From the NCBI GenBank assembly GCA_964539025.1, contig CAZIFA010000002.1:310001-374000 (forward strand): 64,000 nucleotides of DNA, in the 5' to 3' direction. The position numbers were made by a program, and so were the translations under genes. Below are positions 34,048-43,940 of the stretch, one piece after another. The DNA comes from Micavibrio_A sp964539025. GTDB taxonomy: Bacteria > Pseudomonadota > Alphaproteobacteria > Micavibrionales > Micavibrionaceae. How positions within the stretch are numbered: position 1 is the first letter of the stretch; the number at the start of each line of letters is the position of its first letter. The notes under the pieces were generated by a model that saw only the letters and a program-made list of their open reading frames with translations, ran no database searches and was not told the DNA's origin.

Positions 34048-36693
34048 CTAGGCAATCAGCGTGCCGCCATTGAGCAGCGCGGCTTCATCTTCCAGTCCCG
34101 TGACGCCCAGAATCGTGGCGACCTGTACAAAGCCCATCCCACCGACACCCGCATTGACCTCCATAATGCTATCGAGGCCGACGGTCGTGATTTGCACGAA
34201 ATCCGCAATGGCGTCGTTCAGCGGATCGAACCCCTGAAGCAGGTTAGCCACGTTGAGTTTATCGCCATCGGCAAGCGAGAAATCGTGAATCGTATCGGAA
34301 CTGCCCAATGAGGCAGCATCAAATATAAACGTATCCGCGCCTGCTTCTCCGTACAGATTATCAGCGCCGTTACCGCCATTCAGCACATCGTCGCCATCGC
34401 CGCCCGCGATAAAATCGCTGCCCGTGCCGCCGTGCAATTCGTCTTTGCCTGACTGGCCAAGCACGACATCATTGTCGTTGCCGCCATGGATGTAGTCGTC
34501 GCCCGCGCCGCCTTCGGCCCAGTCATCGCCGTCTTCACCGAGTATATAATCATTGCCGCCGTAGTTTTCCGTTCCATCAAGATCGCCGTAGAGCGCGTCC
34601 GCGCCGATACCGCCGAACAGAAAATCATTGCCTTCTTGTCCGAACAACGCGTCGTTGCCTTCGTCGCCATAAAGCGCATCCGCTTCCATGCCGCCGAACA
34701 CGGCATCGCTGCCTGCACCGCCTTGTATGACATCACTGCCGCCCTGGCCGAAGATCGTGTCGTTCACATTGCCGACGATAACGCCCTGGATGATGTCGTC
34801 CGTATCGCCGCCCATCGTCGTGATATAAACATTGCCCAAATTGCCGTCATATTGATCGAGGAAACGGATCACTTCCAACTGACTGGAAGGGGAGACGAAA
34901 TAATCCTGCACGGTGATCGTGCCCAAAAGCACATCGGATATATCCGATACGCGGATTTTCAGATTGTTCGGCTCGAACCAGAAGCGCACGTAATCGACGG
35001 TTTCGGGAAGAACTTGTTCCGGCATTTTTAAAATATCGTATCCGCCCGCGTCCCAGTAACGGTCATCACCAGATGTGTAGACATATGTATCGCCGCCATT
35101 GCCAGCGACGACATTGTCGTCGCCGCCGCGCATGTCGAAATAATTGCCGTTGTTGCTTCCCAAAACGGAATCACCATAGGCAGAACCGATGACACCTTCG
35201 ATCCTGTCGATCTGTTCGGCATTGCCGTACCCGTCCTGCGCTTGTTGTGCCTGAAAATTGGCGAAAATGAACGAGGTTTCATCCTCATAATTCACGAGGT
35301 CGAATCCGTCGCCGCCGAACATGGCGTCGCTGTCTTCACCGCCGACAAAAATGTCGTTGCCCTCGCCGCCCACCATGCGATCGAGCCCTTTGCCGCCGAA
35401 CAATTTATCATTGCCGGAATCGCCGTATGTCCAATCATTCCCGTCGCCGCCATAAACGACGTCATCGCCGGAATCGCCGTACAAATTATCGATACCGCCA
35501 TTGCCGTACAGCGTATCGTTATCATTGCCGCCATACATGTAATCACCGTCTTCGCCGCTGATCAGCGTGTCGATTCCGGCCCCGCCCGTGGCGGAACCGC
35601 GTCCGCCGGTCAGGTCGAGAAGATCATTGCCATCCTGACCTTCGAGCACGTTATAACCCGCGCCGCCATACAGGTGATCATTGCCATATCCGCCAAAGAT
35701 TTTGTCGTCGCCGCCATTGCCGTAGATGGTGTCATGTGGGGATATGCCGGGAACTTCTACGCCGAATATAGTGTCGTTGCCTTCGGAGCCTTGTGTGGTG
35801 AAGGGAAGGGTTGAGAGTTCAACATTTGTAACCGTGACCGTGACGGTGGTATCTGGCCCGGAGTTATCGATTTCGAATGCGTAAAAGACAAGATTTTCGA
35901 TGCGGTAGTAATCATAAATTTCAGGGATCAACTGGTACTGGATCGTCACTGAATTGCCTTCGTGGTCCGCAATCACAAGATGATAGGCGGAGAGAGGGTC
36001 GGATGTAATCCGTCTTTCTATGGTCAGATCATCGAGTGTTATGGATGGTTCGAATGATACGGGAGTCAATGGGGACATGCCCGGATCGTATTGCAGGATA
36101 GATTCGAGTGTGATCGGGCCTTCTATATCACTGAACGTGTCAAAGTATATCGTATCGATACCATAGCCATCCTCGCGGATCGTGTCGTTGCCGTTGCTGA
36201 AAGAAAACTCATCATCACCAAAACCGCCGGAGAGAAAATCGTTCCCGTCGCCACCACTGAGCATGTCATTGCCTTCGCCGCCCAGAACTGTGTCGTTGTC
36301 GTTTCCGCCGTGTAGGAAGTCGTCACCGAGATCTCCGCTCAGAAAATCGTTTCCCGCACCGCCCCAAAGCCCATCATTCCCGAAACGCACGGTATTGTAG
36401 CGGTCACCATACAGCGTATCGTTGCCGTTGTTGCCCAAGAGCCAGTCGTTTCCGGCCTGCCCGTCGAGCGTGTCGTTATCGTCTTCGCCCTTTAACGTGT
36501 CATCATCTTCGCCGCCGTTGAGCGTGTCATTGCCCAACCCGCCATATAATGTGTCATTGCCGTTTCCGCCATCGAGGAAATCGATCCCCGAAAGACCGCT
36601 CAACGTATCATCGCCATCCAGCCCGAGAATAGTGTCGTCGTTTTCCGTGCCGTTTAACATTTCCGGATTGTTGGTGCCGTTGATGAAGGCCAT
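34048..36693 (-). CDS. RTX (haemolysin-type calcium-binding repeat) protein, type I secreted
   Basis: An 881-residue protein with several blocks of GGxGxDxLxG-type repeats (about 1-165, 320-460, 660-790) that fold as calcium-binding beta rolls. Two stretches between them (about 190-310 and 540-650) resemble haemolysin-related domains. The C-terminal 100 residues (FIFDAASLGSSDTIHDF then DGDKLNVANLLQGFD) match the type I secretion target domain of the VCA0849 class, so secretion by an ABC/MFP/TolC exporter is expected. No exporter genes are in the window. There is no Sec signal, as expected. The role could be adhesion or biofilm matrix; no enzymatic domain is visible. Confidence 0.93.
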   Translation of the reverse strand: MAFINGTNNPEMLNGTENDDTILGLDGDDTLSGLSGIDFLDGGNGNDTLYGGLGNDTLNGGEDDDTLKGEDDNDTLDGQAGNDWLLGNNGNDTLYGDRYNTVRFGNDGLWGGAGNDFLSGDLGDDFLHGGNDNDTVLGGEGNDMLSGGDGNDFLSGGFGDDEFSFSNGNDTIREDGYGIDTIYFDTFSDIEGPITLESILQYDPGMSPLTPVSFEPSITLDDLTIERRITSDPLSAYHLVIADHEGNSVTIQYQLIPEIYDYYRIENLVFYAFEIDNSGPDTTVTVTVTNVELSTLPFTTQGSEGNDTIFGVEVPGISPHDTIYGNGGDDKIFGGYGNDHLYGGAGYNVLEGQDGNDLLDLTGGRGSATGGAGIDTLISGEDGDYMYGGNDNDTLYGNGGIDNLYGDSGDDVVYGGDGNDWTYGDSGNDKLFGGKGLDRMVGGEGNDIFVGGEDSDAMFGGDGFDLVNYEDETSFIFANFQAQQAQDGYGNAEQIDRIEGVIGSAYGDSVLGSNNGNYFDMRGGDDNVVAGNGGDTYVYTSGDDRYWDAGGYDILKMPEQVLPETVDYVRFWFEPNNLKIRVSDISDVLLGTITVQDYFVSPSSQLEVIRFLDQYDGNLGNVYITTMGGDTDDIIQGVIVGNVNDTIFGQGGSDVIQGGAGSDAVFGGMEADALYGDEGNDALFGQEGNDFLFGGIGADALYGDLDGTENYGGNDYILGEDGDDWAEGGAGDDYIHGGNDNDVVLGQSGKDELHGGTGSDFIAGGDGDDVLNGGNGADNLYGEAGADTFIFDAASLGSSDTIHDFSLADGDKLNVANLLQGFDPLNDAIADFVQITTVGLDSIMEVNAGVGGMGFVQVATILGVTGLEDEAALLNGGTLIA

Positions 36694-36786
36694 GGGGATA
36701 TTTCCTTAATGAATGAATTCAGGCTGTTTTTTCATCTTATATAGCAAGAGTCAATATAAGACGCTATTTTTTATATAAGGAGTTAA

Positions 36787-36862
<76 letters not shown>

Positions 36863-36974
36863 ACATCGAAGGAAAAGTCTGGTGCTCGCGAAAATAGGGA
36901 AGTCCGCCCCTATTATCAAGTAAAAAAACGGCTCCTGCCTACCTGAGCTGCCCTCCCAACCGCTTGAAACTTCG

Positions 36975-37379
36975 TTATTTTTTCAAAAGGTCGCGGATTT
37001 CCGTAAGCAAAACGACCTCGGCGGGTGGCGTCGCGGGCGTGGCCGCCTCTTTTTTCTTTAAGCGATTGACCTGTTTGATCAGCATGAAGATGACAAAAGC
37101 GACGATCAGGAAGTTGATGACCGCGTTGACGAACACGCCGTAGGTGATGATGGGCGCGCCTGCGTCTTTTGCGGCGACGAGGTTGGCATAGTCTTCACCG
37201 TTCAGCGCGATGAATTTATCGGCGAAATCGACGCCGCTGGTCAGAACGCCGATGATCGGCATGACAAGATCGGCGACGGCAGAATTGACGATGGCGGTGA
37301 AGGCCGCGCCCATGACAATCCCGACCGCCATGTCGAACACGTTGCCGCGCGCGATAAATTCCTTGAATTCCTTAAGCAT
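36975..37379 (-). CDS. mscL: large-conductance mechanosensitive channel MscL
   Basis: MscL opens under membrane tension to release solutes on osmotic downshock. The 134-residue protein shows the family start MLKEFKEFIARGNVFDMAVGIVMGAAF with the first pore helix and AIVNSAVADLVMPIIG. The second membrane helix (VNAVINFLIVAFVIFMLI) is followed by a C-terminal helical bundle. Confidence 0.96.
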   Translation of the reverse strand: MLKEFKEFIARGNVFDMAVGIVMGAAFTAIVNSAVADLVMPIIGVLTSGVDFADKFIALNGEDYANLVAAKDAGAPIITYGVFVNAVINFLIVAFVIFMLIKQVNRLKKKEAATPATPPAEVVLLTEIRDLLKK

Positions 37380-37445
37380 GAAAATCTCCTTTTCTTCGAA
37401 GGTGAGAAGAGGAGCGTAGGAGCCTGCTGCGGCCCGGTCAAGGGC

Positions 37446-38918
37446 TTACAGATATTGCAAGCCGCTATCGCCTGCGCCGCCGTGACGATCCCACATCATC
37501 TTTTTGCGGTAGATGGTGGAGGGCGATATTTCGAGCAGCGCCGCAGCCTTTGGAATGTTCCCTTCACACAGCGCGATCGCGGTTTCGATGGCGTTGCGTT
37601 CAACCTTCCAGAGCGGGCTGACATCCGAACCCACGGGCTCGGCGCTTGCCAGAAGAGAGGCTTTGGTTGCGGCGCCTGATTCCATTACCGGGCGCGCATC
37701 GCGCAAAGCGGCGGGCAGCATTGGCGCGGTCACAAATTTTCCTTCGTGCAGAACGACGATTCCGCGCACGATATTTTGCAACTGGCGCACATTGCCCGGC
37801 CAGGCAAATGAAGTGAGAATATTTTCTGCATCCTGCGTAAAGGATTTGAAGGATTTTCCTTCCTCACGCGCATATTGTTTTATAAAATAATCGGCCAAAT
37901 CTATGATGTCTGTGCGGCGGTTGCGAAGCGGGGGCATATGGATGGGAATGACGTGCAGGCGGTAGTACAAATCCTGTCGCAAGCTCCCTCGCCTGATTTC
38001 TTCCAGCGGGTCGCGGTTCGTGGCGCAGACGATGCGCACATTGGCGCGTTCGGTTTTGTTGCCGCCGATCTTGCGATAGCTGAGGTTTTGCAAAAAGCGC
38101 AGCAATTTCGTTTGCATGTCGGGCGCCATCTCGGCGATCTCATCGAGAAATAATGTGCCGCCATGAGCTTGTGCCACTGCGCCATCGCGATCAGATGTCG
38201 CGCCGGTGAACGCGCCTTTTACGTGGCCGAACAATTCGGATTCCAAAAGCTCGCGCGGAATGGCGGCGCAGTTGATTGCGATGAAGGGCGCCTTGGCGCG
38301 TTTTGAATAGCGATGAATCGCTTCGGCGCAGATTTCCTTGCCCGTCCCGCTCTCACCCGTGATGAAGACGGTGGCGTTCGATTTGGCGGCATTTTCTATG
38401 ACATCATAGACCAGTTGCATGGGCGGTGAGATGCCAATGAATCCGCCGAAGCCTGCGCGCGTGGCGGCAGGCGTTTTTCGTTCGGGCGCGCTAACTTCCA
38501 TGAGCGATTCTTCAGGCGTACTCAGTTCCGCCTTGGTCAAAAGGCCTGCGGATTCTAATGCGCGGCCAACACTTTCGGTTAATCGCTCTATACCAAAGGG
38601 TTTGACGAGAAAATCTGTCGCGCCAAGGCGCATCGATTCCACCGCCGTGTGGATGGAGCCGTGGCCAGTGATGACGATAACGGGCGCGTTGAAACCGCGG
38701 TCTTTTAACCGCGAGAGAATTTCCAGCCCGTCCATATCGGGCAGGCGAACATCCAGCACAAGAAGATCAGGCGCAAAGGAATCTGTATCAAGAATTTGAA
38801 AGAGTGCGGTGCCCGAATGGGCGGTCGTAACCTGAAAGCCTTCTTCACCCAGCGCATCGGCGTACATCTGCGCCAGCGCCGCGGTGTCATCCACCAATAG
38901 GATATGCCTGTTGTCCAT
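37446..38918 (-). CDS. sigma-54-dependent response regulator (NtrC-type)
   Basis: A 490-residue activator with a receiver domain (about 5-120; phosphoacceptor Asp in LVLDVRLPD), an AAA+ domain (Walker A GESGTGKE, about residues 190-197) and the sigma-54-contacting GAFTGA loop. A C-terminal Fis-type helix-turn-helix follows (KAAALLEISPSTIYRKK, about 455-471). Intact GAFTGA means real sigma-54 activation. No histidine kinase is adjacent, so the partner is encoded elsewhere. The closest architecture is LuxO/NtrC-like. Targets are unknown. Confidence 0.93.
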   Translation of the reverse strand: MDNRHILLVDDTAALAQMYADALGEEGFQVTTAHSGTALFQILDTDSFAPDLLVLDVRLPDMDGLEILSRLKDRGFNAPVIVITGHGSIHTAVESMRLGATDFLVKPFGIERLTESVGRALESAGLLTKAELSTPEESLMEVSAPERKTPAATRAGFGGFIGISPPMQLVYDVIENAAKSNATVFITGESGTGKEICAEAIHRYSKRAKAPFIAINCAAIPRELLESELFGHVKGAFTGATSDRDGAVAQAHGGTLFLDEIAEMAPDMQTKLLRFLQNLSYRKIGGNKTERANVRIVCATNRDPLEEIRRGSLRQDLYYRLHVIPIHMPPLRNRRTDIIDLADYFIKQYAREEGKSFKSFTQDAENILTSFAWPGNVRQLQNIVRGIVVLHEGKFVTAPMLPAALRDARPVMESGAATKASLLASAEPVGSDVSPLWKVERNAIETAIALCEGNIPKAAALLEISPSTIYRKKMMWDRHGGAGDSGLQYL

Positions 38919-39031
38919 CGCCCCGATGCCCCATAATTGAATCCGTTCCCCACACGTTACAACTTATGATTTTATTTGGAGCGTTGCATCCGTTATTTCA
39001 AATTTAATACAAATGTATATCCAAAAGGTTA

Positions 39032-39065
39032 AAAACCCCGCCTGATTGTTTCAGGCGGGGTTTTC
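39032..39065. terminator. terminator downstream of BI-1 family gene
   Basis: A strong 14-bp hairpin AAAACCCCGCCTGA / TCAGGCGGGGTTTT lies 34 bases past the stop of the BI-1 gene (ending at 39099, minus strand), and also upstream of the response regulator gene. Confidence 0.88.
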
Positions 39066-39098
39066 GTTAGAGTTTTCCTAGTGTGCGACGCACAATTT

Positions 39099-39827
39099 CT
39101 AGTTGCGGTTGCCGACCAGATGTAAGATGTATTGGAACATCGCGATAAAGCTGACATACAGATTCAGCGCTGCAGCCCAGGCCATACGTGAATTGGCATC
39201 CACGCCGTGCGATGCGTGATACATTTCTTTGGTTGTTTGCGTCTGCCAGGCTGTGATGCCGGAAAAAGCAAGCAAGCCGAGGCCCGAGATCACCGTGGTC
39301 ATCATCGTGATATTCGCACCGAATGCGCCCGCGATCATCGTACCGATAGATAGAATGAAAACACTCCAGACGCCCATGACGGCGAAGGTGCCAAGCCCGT
39401 CGAGATTTTTCTTTGTGACATAGCCAAAGATGCTAAGTCCTGCAAACAAAGCCGTTGCCATGAAAAATGCTTGCGCGATGCTCGTTGCCGTGAAAGCGAG
39501 GAAGATCACAGAAAAGCTTATACCGTAAACGACCGAAAGCAGGCCGAATGACATCATCAACTGCGATGGCGTCATGCGTTCCGGGCGGAAGCCAAACCAT
39601 AAAATAGCCAGCGGTGCCAGCATAACTATGTACATTTGGGGGCCGCCCAGGAAGAACTGCATCAGCGCCGGGCTGTTCGAAACCAGCCATGCTGTGATGG
39701 CGGTGATGAGTACGCCCGCTGTCATGCGGTTGTAAACGCTTTGCATGTGGGCTTTCAGGCCAGCATCCACATCCGCGCCAGCGCGCGTCACAGAGGGTTG
39801 TTGGTAGCCGAAATTGTCAGGTTGCAT
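39099..39827 (-). CDS. Bax inhibitor-1/YccA family membrane protein
   Basis: A 242-residue protein with seven hydrophobic segments typical of BI-1/YccA (TMBIM) proteins, including the conserved AAFSGITAWQTQ-like FSGITAWQTQTTKEMY and final NLYVSFIAMFQYILHLVG. Bacterial members are linked to proteolysis control by FtsH or to calcium leak; the role here is unproven. A Gln/Pro-rich cytoplasmic N-terminus precedes the first segment. Confidence 0.93.
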   Translation of the reverse strand: MQPDNFGYQQPSVTRAGADVDAGLKAHMQSVYNRMTAGVLITAITAWLVSNSPALMQFFLGGPQMYIVMLAPLAILWFGFRPERMTPSQLMMSFGLLSVVYGISFSVIFLAFTATSIAQAFFMATALFAGLSIFGYVTKKNLDGLGTFAVMGVWSVFILSIGTMIAGAFGANITMMTTVISGLGLLAFSGITAWQTQTTKEMYHASHGVDANSRMAWAAALNLYVSFIAMFQYILHLVGNRN

Positions 39828-40013
39828 GGTTTCTTTTCTCCGTTGTTAAAACCGTGTTTTTATACACGAGTACATATATAGACTGATTGTATCCGATTTC
39901 AAAGCGAAAGCGGATCCATTCGGCGAAAATGCAGCATTTCCGGCATGTTACGGTGACAGGATCTGCGGTATGACGGTCCTTGAACGGCAGGGATTAAGCC
40001 GTATACTGGCCGT

Positions 40014-41240
40014 ATGAGCGTCGTGACATCCACCCATTATGCCAGTGCCGCCGCGACCGGCGAAAATTGGCGCGATATCAGCAAGAAGGTTCTGGAGCAG
40101 CTGGAATCCGTTCGCACGGACGGATTCAAGGCTGATATCGGATTTCTTTATATCACCGACGCGTTGGCGCAGGACGCGGCGAGTATTCTGACTCTGTTTA
40201 AATCCGTTACAGGTGTCGAACATTGGAGCGGTTGCGCCGCATTGGGCGTCTGCGCGAACGGTATCGAATATGTCGATGTTCCGGCGATCAGCGTGATGAT
40301 AGGGCAAGTTGGGGCGGAGAATGTGCGCGCTTTCAACGCGCATTCGTCAAACTTAAAGAAACTGGGGCAGCAACTGGAGCCGTGGTTGAACAAACACGAT
40401 CCGATGCTGGTCGTGCTTCACGCCGATCCGTTCGTTGAAACGCATCCAGCACACGCCATCGAAGAAATTGATGTACTGGTCGGCGGTTTTATGGTCGGCG
40501 GGCTTGCTTCATCGCGCACGGAAAGCGCGATAATATCGAGTGAAGTGACACCTACTGGCGTGAGCGGGTTTGTCTTTTCACAGGACGTGGCGGTTGCGAC
40601 ATCGCTTTCGCAAGGATGCGTTCCCATGGGCACCATGCATGAAATATCAAAAGCCGACAATCATGTGATCGCCTATCTGGATGGGCGCGTGCCGTTCGAA
40701 GTGTTCAGCGAAGACATGAAAAAGATGGCACAGGAGCGTCTTGGTTATAAGGCTGAGGACATGATCATGAAGACGGGCAACGATATGCCTGCCAATCTTA
40801 TGCGGATGATCGAGGGTGATGCGCATATAGCGTTTCCGGTATCAGGTTCGGACGTGCAGGATTTTCTCGTGCGCAACATAATGTCCATCGATCCCGATAC
40901 AGGGGCCATGGCGGTGGGAGAGATGATAGAGGACGGACAGAAGATGATATTCGTTCATCGTGACGATGACACGGTGCGTTCCGATCTTTCGGCGACGCTG
41001 GTGAATTTACAAAAACGGATCGTGCATGACACGGGATCGTTCGCGCCCAAAGCCGCATTGTATGTTTCTTGCGTTGCACGTGCGGGTGTGCCGTTCGGTG
41101 AGAATGGCAAGCCGGGCGGTGAGATGAACCTGCTTCGCGAAATTCTGGGCGATATTCCGATCACCGGTTTTTATGCCAACGGCGAAATTTCCAACAACCG
41201 GCTTTATGGCTATACGGGCGTTCTGACGCTGTTTCTTTAG
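40014..41240 (+). CDS. FIST-domain sensory protein
   Basis: A 408-residue soluble protein with the FIST N and C domains, predicted to bind small ligands such as amino acids. The N domain is seen in ADIGFLYITDALAQDA and HWSGCAALGVCANGIEYVD; the C domain in FYANGEISNNRLYGYTGVLTLFL near the end. Domains of this kind often precede signalling outputs, but none is fused here. Its 3' neighbour, the DsbG-like gene, begins 92 bases later. Confidence 0.88.
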   Translation: MSVVTSTHYASAAATGENWRDISKKVLEQLESVRTDGFKADIGFLYITDALAQDAASILTLFKSVTGVEHWSGCAALGVCANGIEYVDVPAISVMIGQVGAENVRAFNAHSSNLKKLGQQLEPWLNKHDPMLVVLHADPFVETHPAHAIEEIDVLVGGFMVGGLASSRTESAIISSEVTPTGVSGFVFSQDVAVATSLSQGCVPMGTMHEISKADNHVIAYLDGRVPFEVFSEDMKKMAQERLGYKAEDMIMKTGNDMPANLMRMIEGDAHIAFPVSGSDVQDFLVRNIMSIDPDTGAMAVGEMIEDGQKMIFVHRDDDTVRSDLSATLVNLQKRIVHDTGSFAPKAALYVSCVARAGVPFGENGKPGGEMNLLREILGDIPITGFYANGEISNNRLYGYTGVLTLFL

Positions 41241-41332
41241 AGGAGAAGCGCCATAAGGCCTTAACTTTGACCTATGCGTGGATGATCGCGTACGATAGAT
41301 TTGATCATCTTTTTAGACAAGGGACATAACCC

Positions 41333-42214
41333 ATGCGTTTTTTCATCCTGTTCGTATCCGCTCTTTTGATGTTCTCCGCTGCGCCGGTTTTTGCGCAAGG
41401 AAAGTCCAAGGAAGTCGTGCCCGATATTCCGGATGCGTTGCAAAATCTCGCGGATCGCGGCGCGCAACTGCGGTATCTTGGAACCGAGCACGGTATGGAT
41501 GGTTGGATCGCGATCTATCAGGGGCAGGAGCAATATTATTATATAACGCAGGACAAGAAGGCGTTCGTCACGGGCCTGATGTTCGGCGATGACGGTCGCC
41601 CCATCACGATCGATCAGGTTAAAACATTGCAGGCGGCTGGCGGCGATGTCCTCGACCTTCTGGCGACCGATAAGCCGGAGGGCGAGGAAGCGACAACCAA
41701 AACACCGCAATCCGTTACCGAAGCCGCAACAGTAAAAACCCCGGCGGAGCGCATGTTCGGCGACATACAAAACAGCAACTGGGTCAAGCTCGGCAACGAT
41801 TCCGCGCCGGTGCTTTATAGTTTTATCGATCCGAACTGCCCGCATTGCCATGACTTCATCAATGATCTACGAAAACAGGATTACATCGCCAAGAATGCAG
41901 TGCAGGTTCGTCTGATCCCGGTTGGATTTCAGGAAGGATCGCTGGCGCAATCGGCTTTACTTTTGGCTTCCCCCGATGCGCCAGAGCGTTACCTGAAATA
42001 TCTGGACGGCGATAAGGATGCTTTGCCCGCCAAGAGCGATATCTCGACGCAGGCTGTGCAAAAAAACATGGCGCTTATGCAGGCATGGAAATTCAACGTT
42101 ACGCCGCTGATCATCTATCGTGCGCGCAACGGCGAGGTGAAGATCGTTCGCGGGCGCCCCAAGGATTTGCCGGACATCCTGGCCGATCTGCCTGCCACGG
42201 CCCCTAAATCCTAG
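41333..42214 (+). CDS. DsbC/DsbG-like thiol:disulfide interchange protein
   Basis: A 293-residue periplasmic protein: signal peptide (about 1-21, VFAQ), a linker region, and a thioredoxin-fold C-terminal domain with the active site CPHC at about residues 169-172 in FIDPNCPHCHDF. DsbC/DsbG homologues isomerise or reduce disulfides in the periplasm. It opens the run of plus-strand genes leading to DotD-DotC-DotB. The nearby cysteine-rich secreted paralogues (51569-57327) are plausible clients. That link is inference. Confidence 0.9.
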   Translation: MRFFILFVSALLMFSAAPVFAQGKSKEVVPDIPDALQNLADRGAQLRYLGTEHGMDGWIAIYQGQEQYYYITQDKKAFVTGLMFGDDGRPITIDQVKTLQAAGGDVLDLLATDKPEGEEATTKTPQSVTEAATVKTPAERMFGDIQNSNWVKLGNDSAPVLYSFIDPNCPHCHDFINDLRKQDYIAKNAVQVRLIPVGFQEGSLAQSALLLASPDAPERYLKYLDGDKDALPAKSDISTQAVQKNMALMQAWKFNVTPLIIYRARNGEVKIVRGRPKDLPDILADLPATAPKS

Positions 42215-42345
42215 GGCGCATAACAGCCAGCGGAAACCGGGCTTTTCCCCATTTTAATCCTTGGGTTTGGCAAGAAGACCCGCTAAACTGGCCGTTAAGA
42301 AATATAGGTTAGAGTAACGAGCGTCACGAATTATAAAATTCCCAA

Positions 42346-43248
42346 ATGGCCATGGATCCGCGTACAGAATTCCTCCTTCAGCTTTTGCAAAAACTAGGCG
42401 CGCCCCTGATGGCGGCGGTGAATGTCCATTCGTCCGGCGATGCCGAAAAGGATGCGGGCGCGCTGGCATCTCTTTTGTCCGAAAGCGTGAAGATCAGCAT
42501 CGCGCTTTCGCAGTCCATGAATCTCAAACCCGATGATGGCAATGCCGACGCGATCCGTGTCGCGCTGGCCACGCTTGCGGGCGGTTTGATCGCGGATTCC
42601 TACAAACAAACAGGTCGCGTGCCTAACGATAATGACAGCCAACGCATCGCCAAGGCATTGGAATCGGTGATCGTGTTCGCGGATAATTTCGCGCCAGCCG
42701 CAGAGCATGCGCAAAGGCTGAAAACGCTTGATAACGCCGCGCCGTTTTTCGATCCGGTGCAGACCGATCTTTATGCGATGAACGCATTGGTGCCCGCCAT
42801 CGCTGCGGTTTGCGAATTTTCGTTCGGCCAGCCTGAGCCACGTTTGATTCAGGATATTTCGGATCGTCTTGGTGCGCGCGCCAAAGAATTTATGAATTCA
42901 TTATCCGCCGGTGGCAATGCGATGAGCGAGCTTGTGATTTTACAGGCGCTGGGACAGCTTTATGCCGACGCGCACAGCGCAGAAACCAAACGTTTAAAAG
43001 CACAAGGCGGTGATTCGACGGCGTCGATAGATGCGGTCTGGGCCTCATTCGACAAGCAAGCCTCGATGGTCGAAGTTCTTCTCGGTTCGATGGCCGGAGG
43101 ATCGCATAACGCTTCGGGTAGCAGCTCAGGCAGTGTAAAGCCTGACGTTGCGCCAGCAGCAACTCCACCACCTCCTCCCCCGGCAGCGCCTGCAGCAGCG
43201 TCCCCACCTGCGGGCGGCACACCGATGTCGTTCTTCAAGAAGAAATAA
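42346..43248 (+). CDS. hypothetical protein upstream of Dot/Icm genes
   Basis: A 300-residue mostly alpha-helical soluble protein, with no signal peptide or membrane segment and a Pro/Ala-rich C-terminal tail (about 260-290). No family is recognised. It is 131 bases after the DsbG-like gene and 107 bases before the lytic transglycosylase, all in the direction of the secretion genes, so it may be part of the system as a cytoplasmic factor or chaperone-like protein. No clear ribosome site precedes the ATG. Confidence 0.8.
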   Translation: MAMDPRTEFLLQLLQKLGAPLMAAVNVHSSGDAEKDAGALASLLSESVKISIALSQSMNLKPDDGNADAIRVALATLAGGLIADSYKQTGRVPNDNDSQRIAKALESVIVFADNFAPAAEHAQRLKTLDNAAPFFDPVQTDLYAMNALVPAIAAVCEFSFGQPEPRLIQDISDRLGARAKEFMNSLSAGGNAMSELVILQALGQLYADAHSAETKRLKAQGGDSTASIDAVWASFDKQASMVEVLLGSMAGGSHNASGSSSGSVKPDVAPAATPPPPPPAAPAAASPPAGGTPMSFFKKK

Positions 43249-43355
43249 CAGGTTCCATTCGCGCTTTTGATTTTCCACAAGAATCTGTTATTGTTTGCGA
43301 GGCCGCCCGCCTTCGGGGTAAGATTCTCTTAACCTTTTCATGACGTAAATATTAA

Positions 43356-43775
43356 ATGACCAAAATCCTCGCAGCCTGCCTGATGTTAGCCGCACAGACC
43401 TATTCTGTGCCGCCCGCCGTGCTCGTGGGGATTCATCAGGTCGAAGGCGGCCGCGTAGGTCAGGCGGTCGGGCCGAACGACAACGGCACCTATGACCTCG
43501 GTCCTATGCAGATCAATACGCTGTGGATCCCCGAACTGGCGGACAAATGGGGGGTTGCCGAAAGCACCGCTTACCGCTGGGTTCGCGACGATCCTTGCAC
43601 CAATATGGGTGTATCGGCCTGGATATTGCGCACCCATATGAACGAGACGGGCAGCCTTGCACGCGCCATCGCGCATTACCATTCCAGAACGCCCCAATAC
43701 GGACATCCGTATAAAGGCCGCGTCGTTGCCGCCATGCGCGCCAAGGGTCTCTTGAGGGATGCGGGCACCCGTTAA
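43356..43775 (+). CDS. lytic transglycosylase-like protein (SLT/lysozyme fold)
   Basis: A 139-residue protein consisting of little more than the SLT/goose-type lysozyme fold: the catalytic Glu in VLVGIHQVEGGRVG (about residue 30), the GTYDLGPMQIN segment, and AIAHYHSRTPQYGHPY. VirB1-type enzymes of this kind open peptidoglycan for secretion machines. A cleavable signal is not evident; the hydrophobic N-terminus seems to be the first helix of the fold, so export might be via another route. It lies directly before dotD, supporting a role in building the apparatus. Confidence 0.9.
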   Translation: MTKILAACLMLAAQTYSVPPAVLVGIHQVEGGRVGQAVGPNDNGTYDLGPMQINTLWIPELADKWGVAESTAYRWVRDDPCTNMGVSAWILRTHMNETGSLARAIAHYHSRTPQYGHPYKGRVVAAMRAKGLLRDAGTR

Positions 43776-43940
43776 TCCATCTTAATTTTCCGGAAGATAG
43801 CCATGCGGTGAAATTGGGATTCGATCCTTTACCCGTGCTAAACTTGATTTAAGGCACTGGATTACTTTATGGATTGTCTTGTTCCGCCCTTGATCGCGGG
43901 ATAAGGTTGTTAACAGACAAAAAACCGATTCGAAGACCTC

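Noticed and set aside
34486..36315. Plus-strand open frames opposite the RTX gene
   Set aside because: They mirror the Gly/Asp repeat codons of the RTX protein and lack any independent support.
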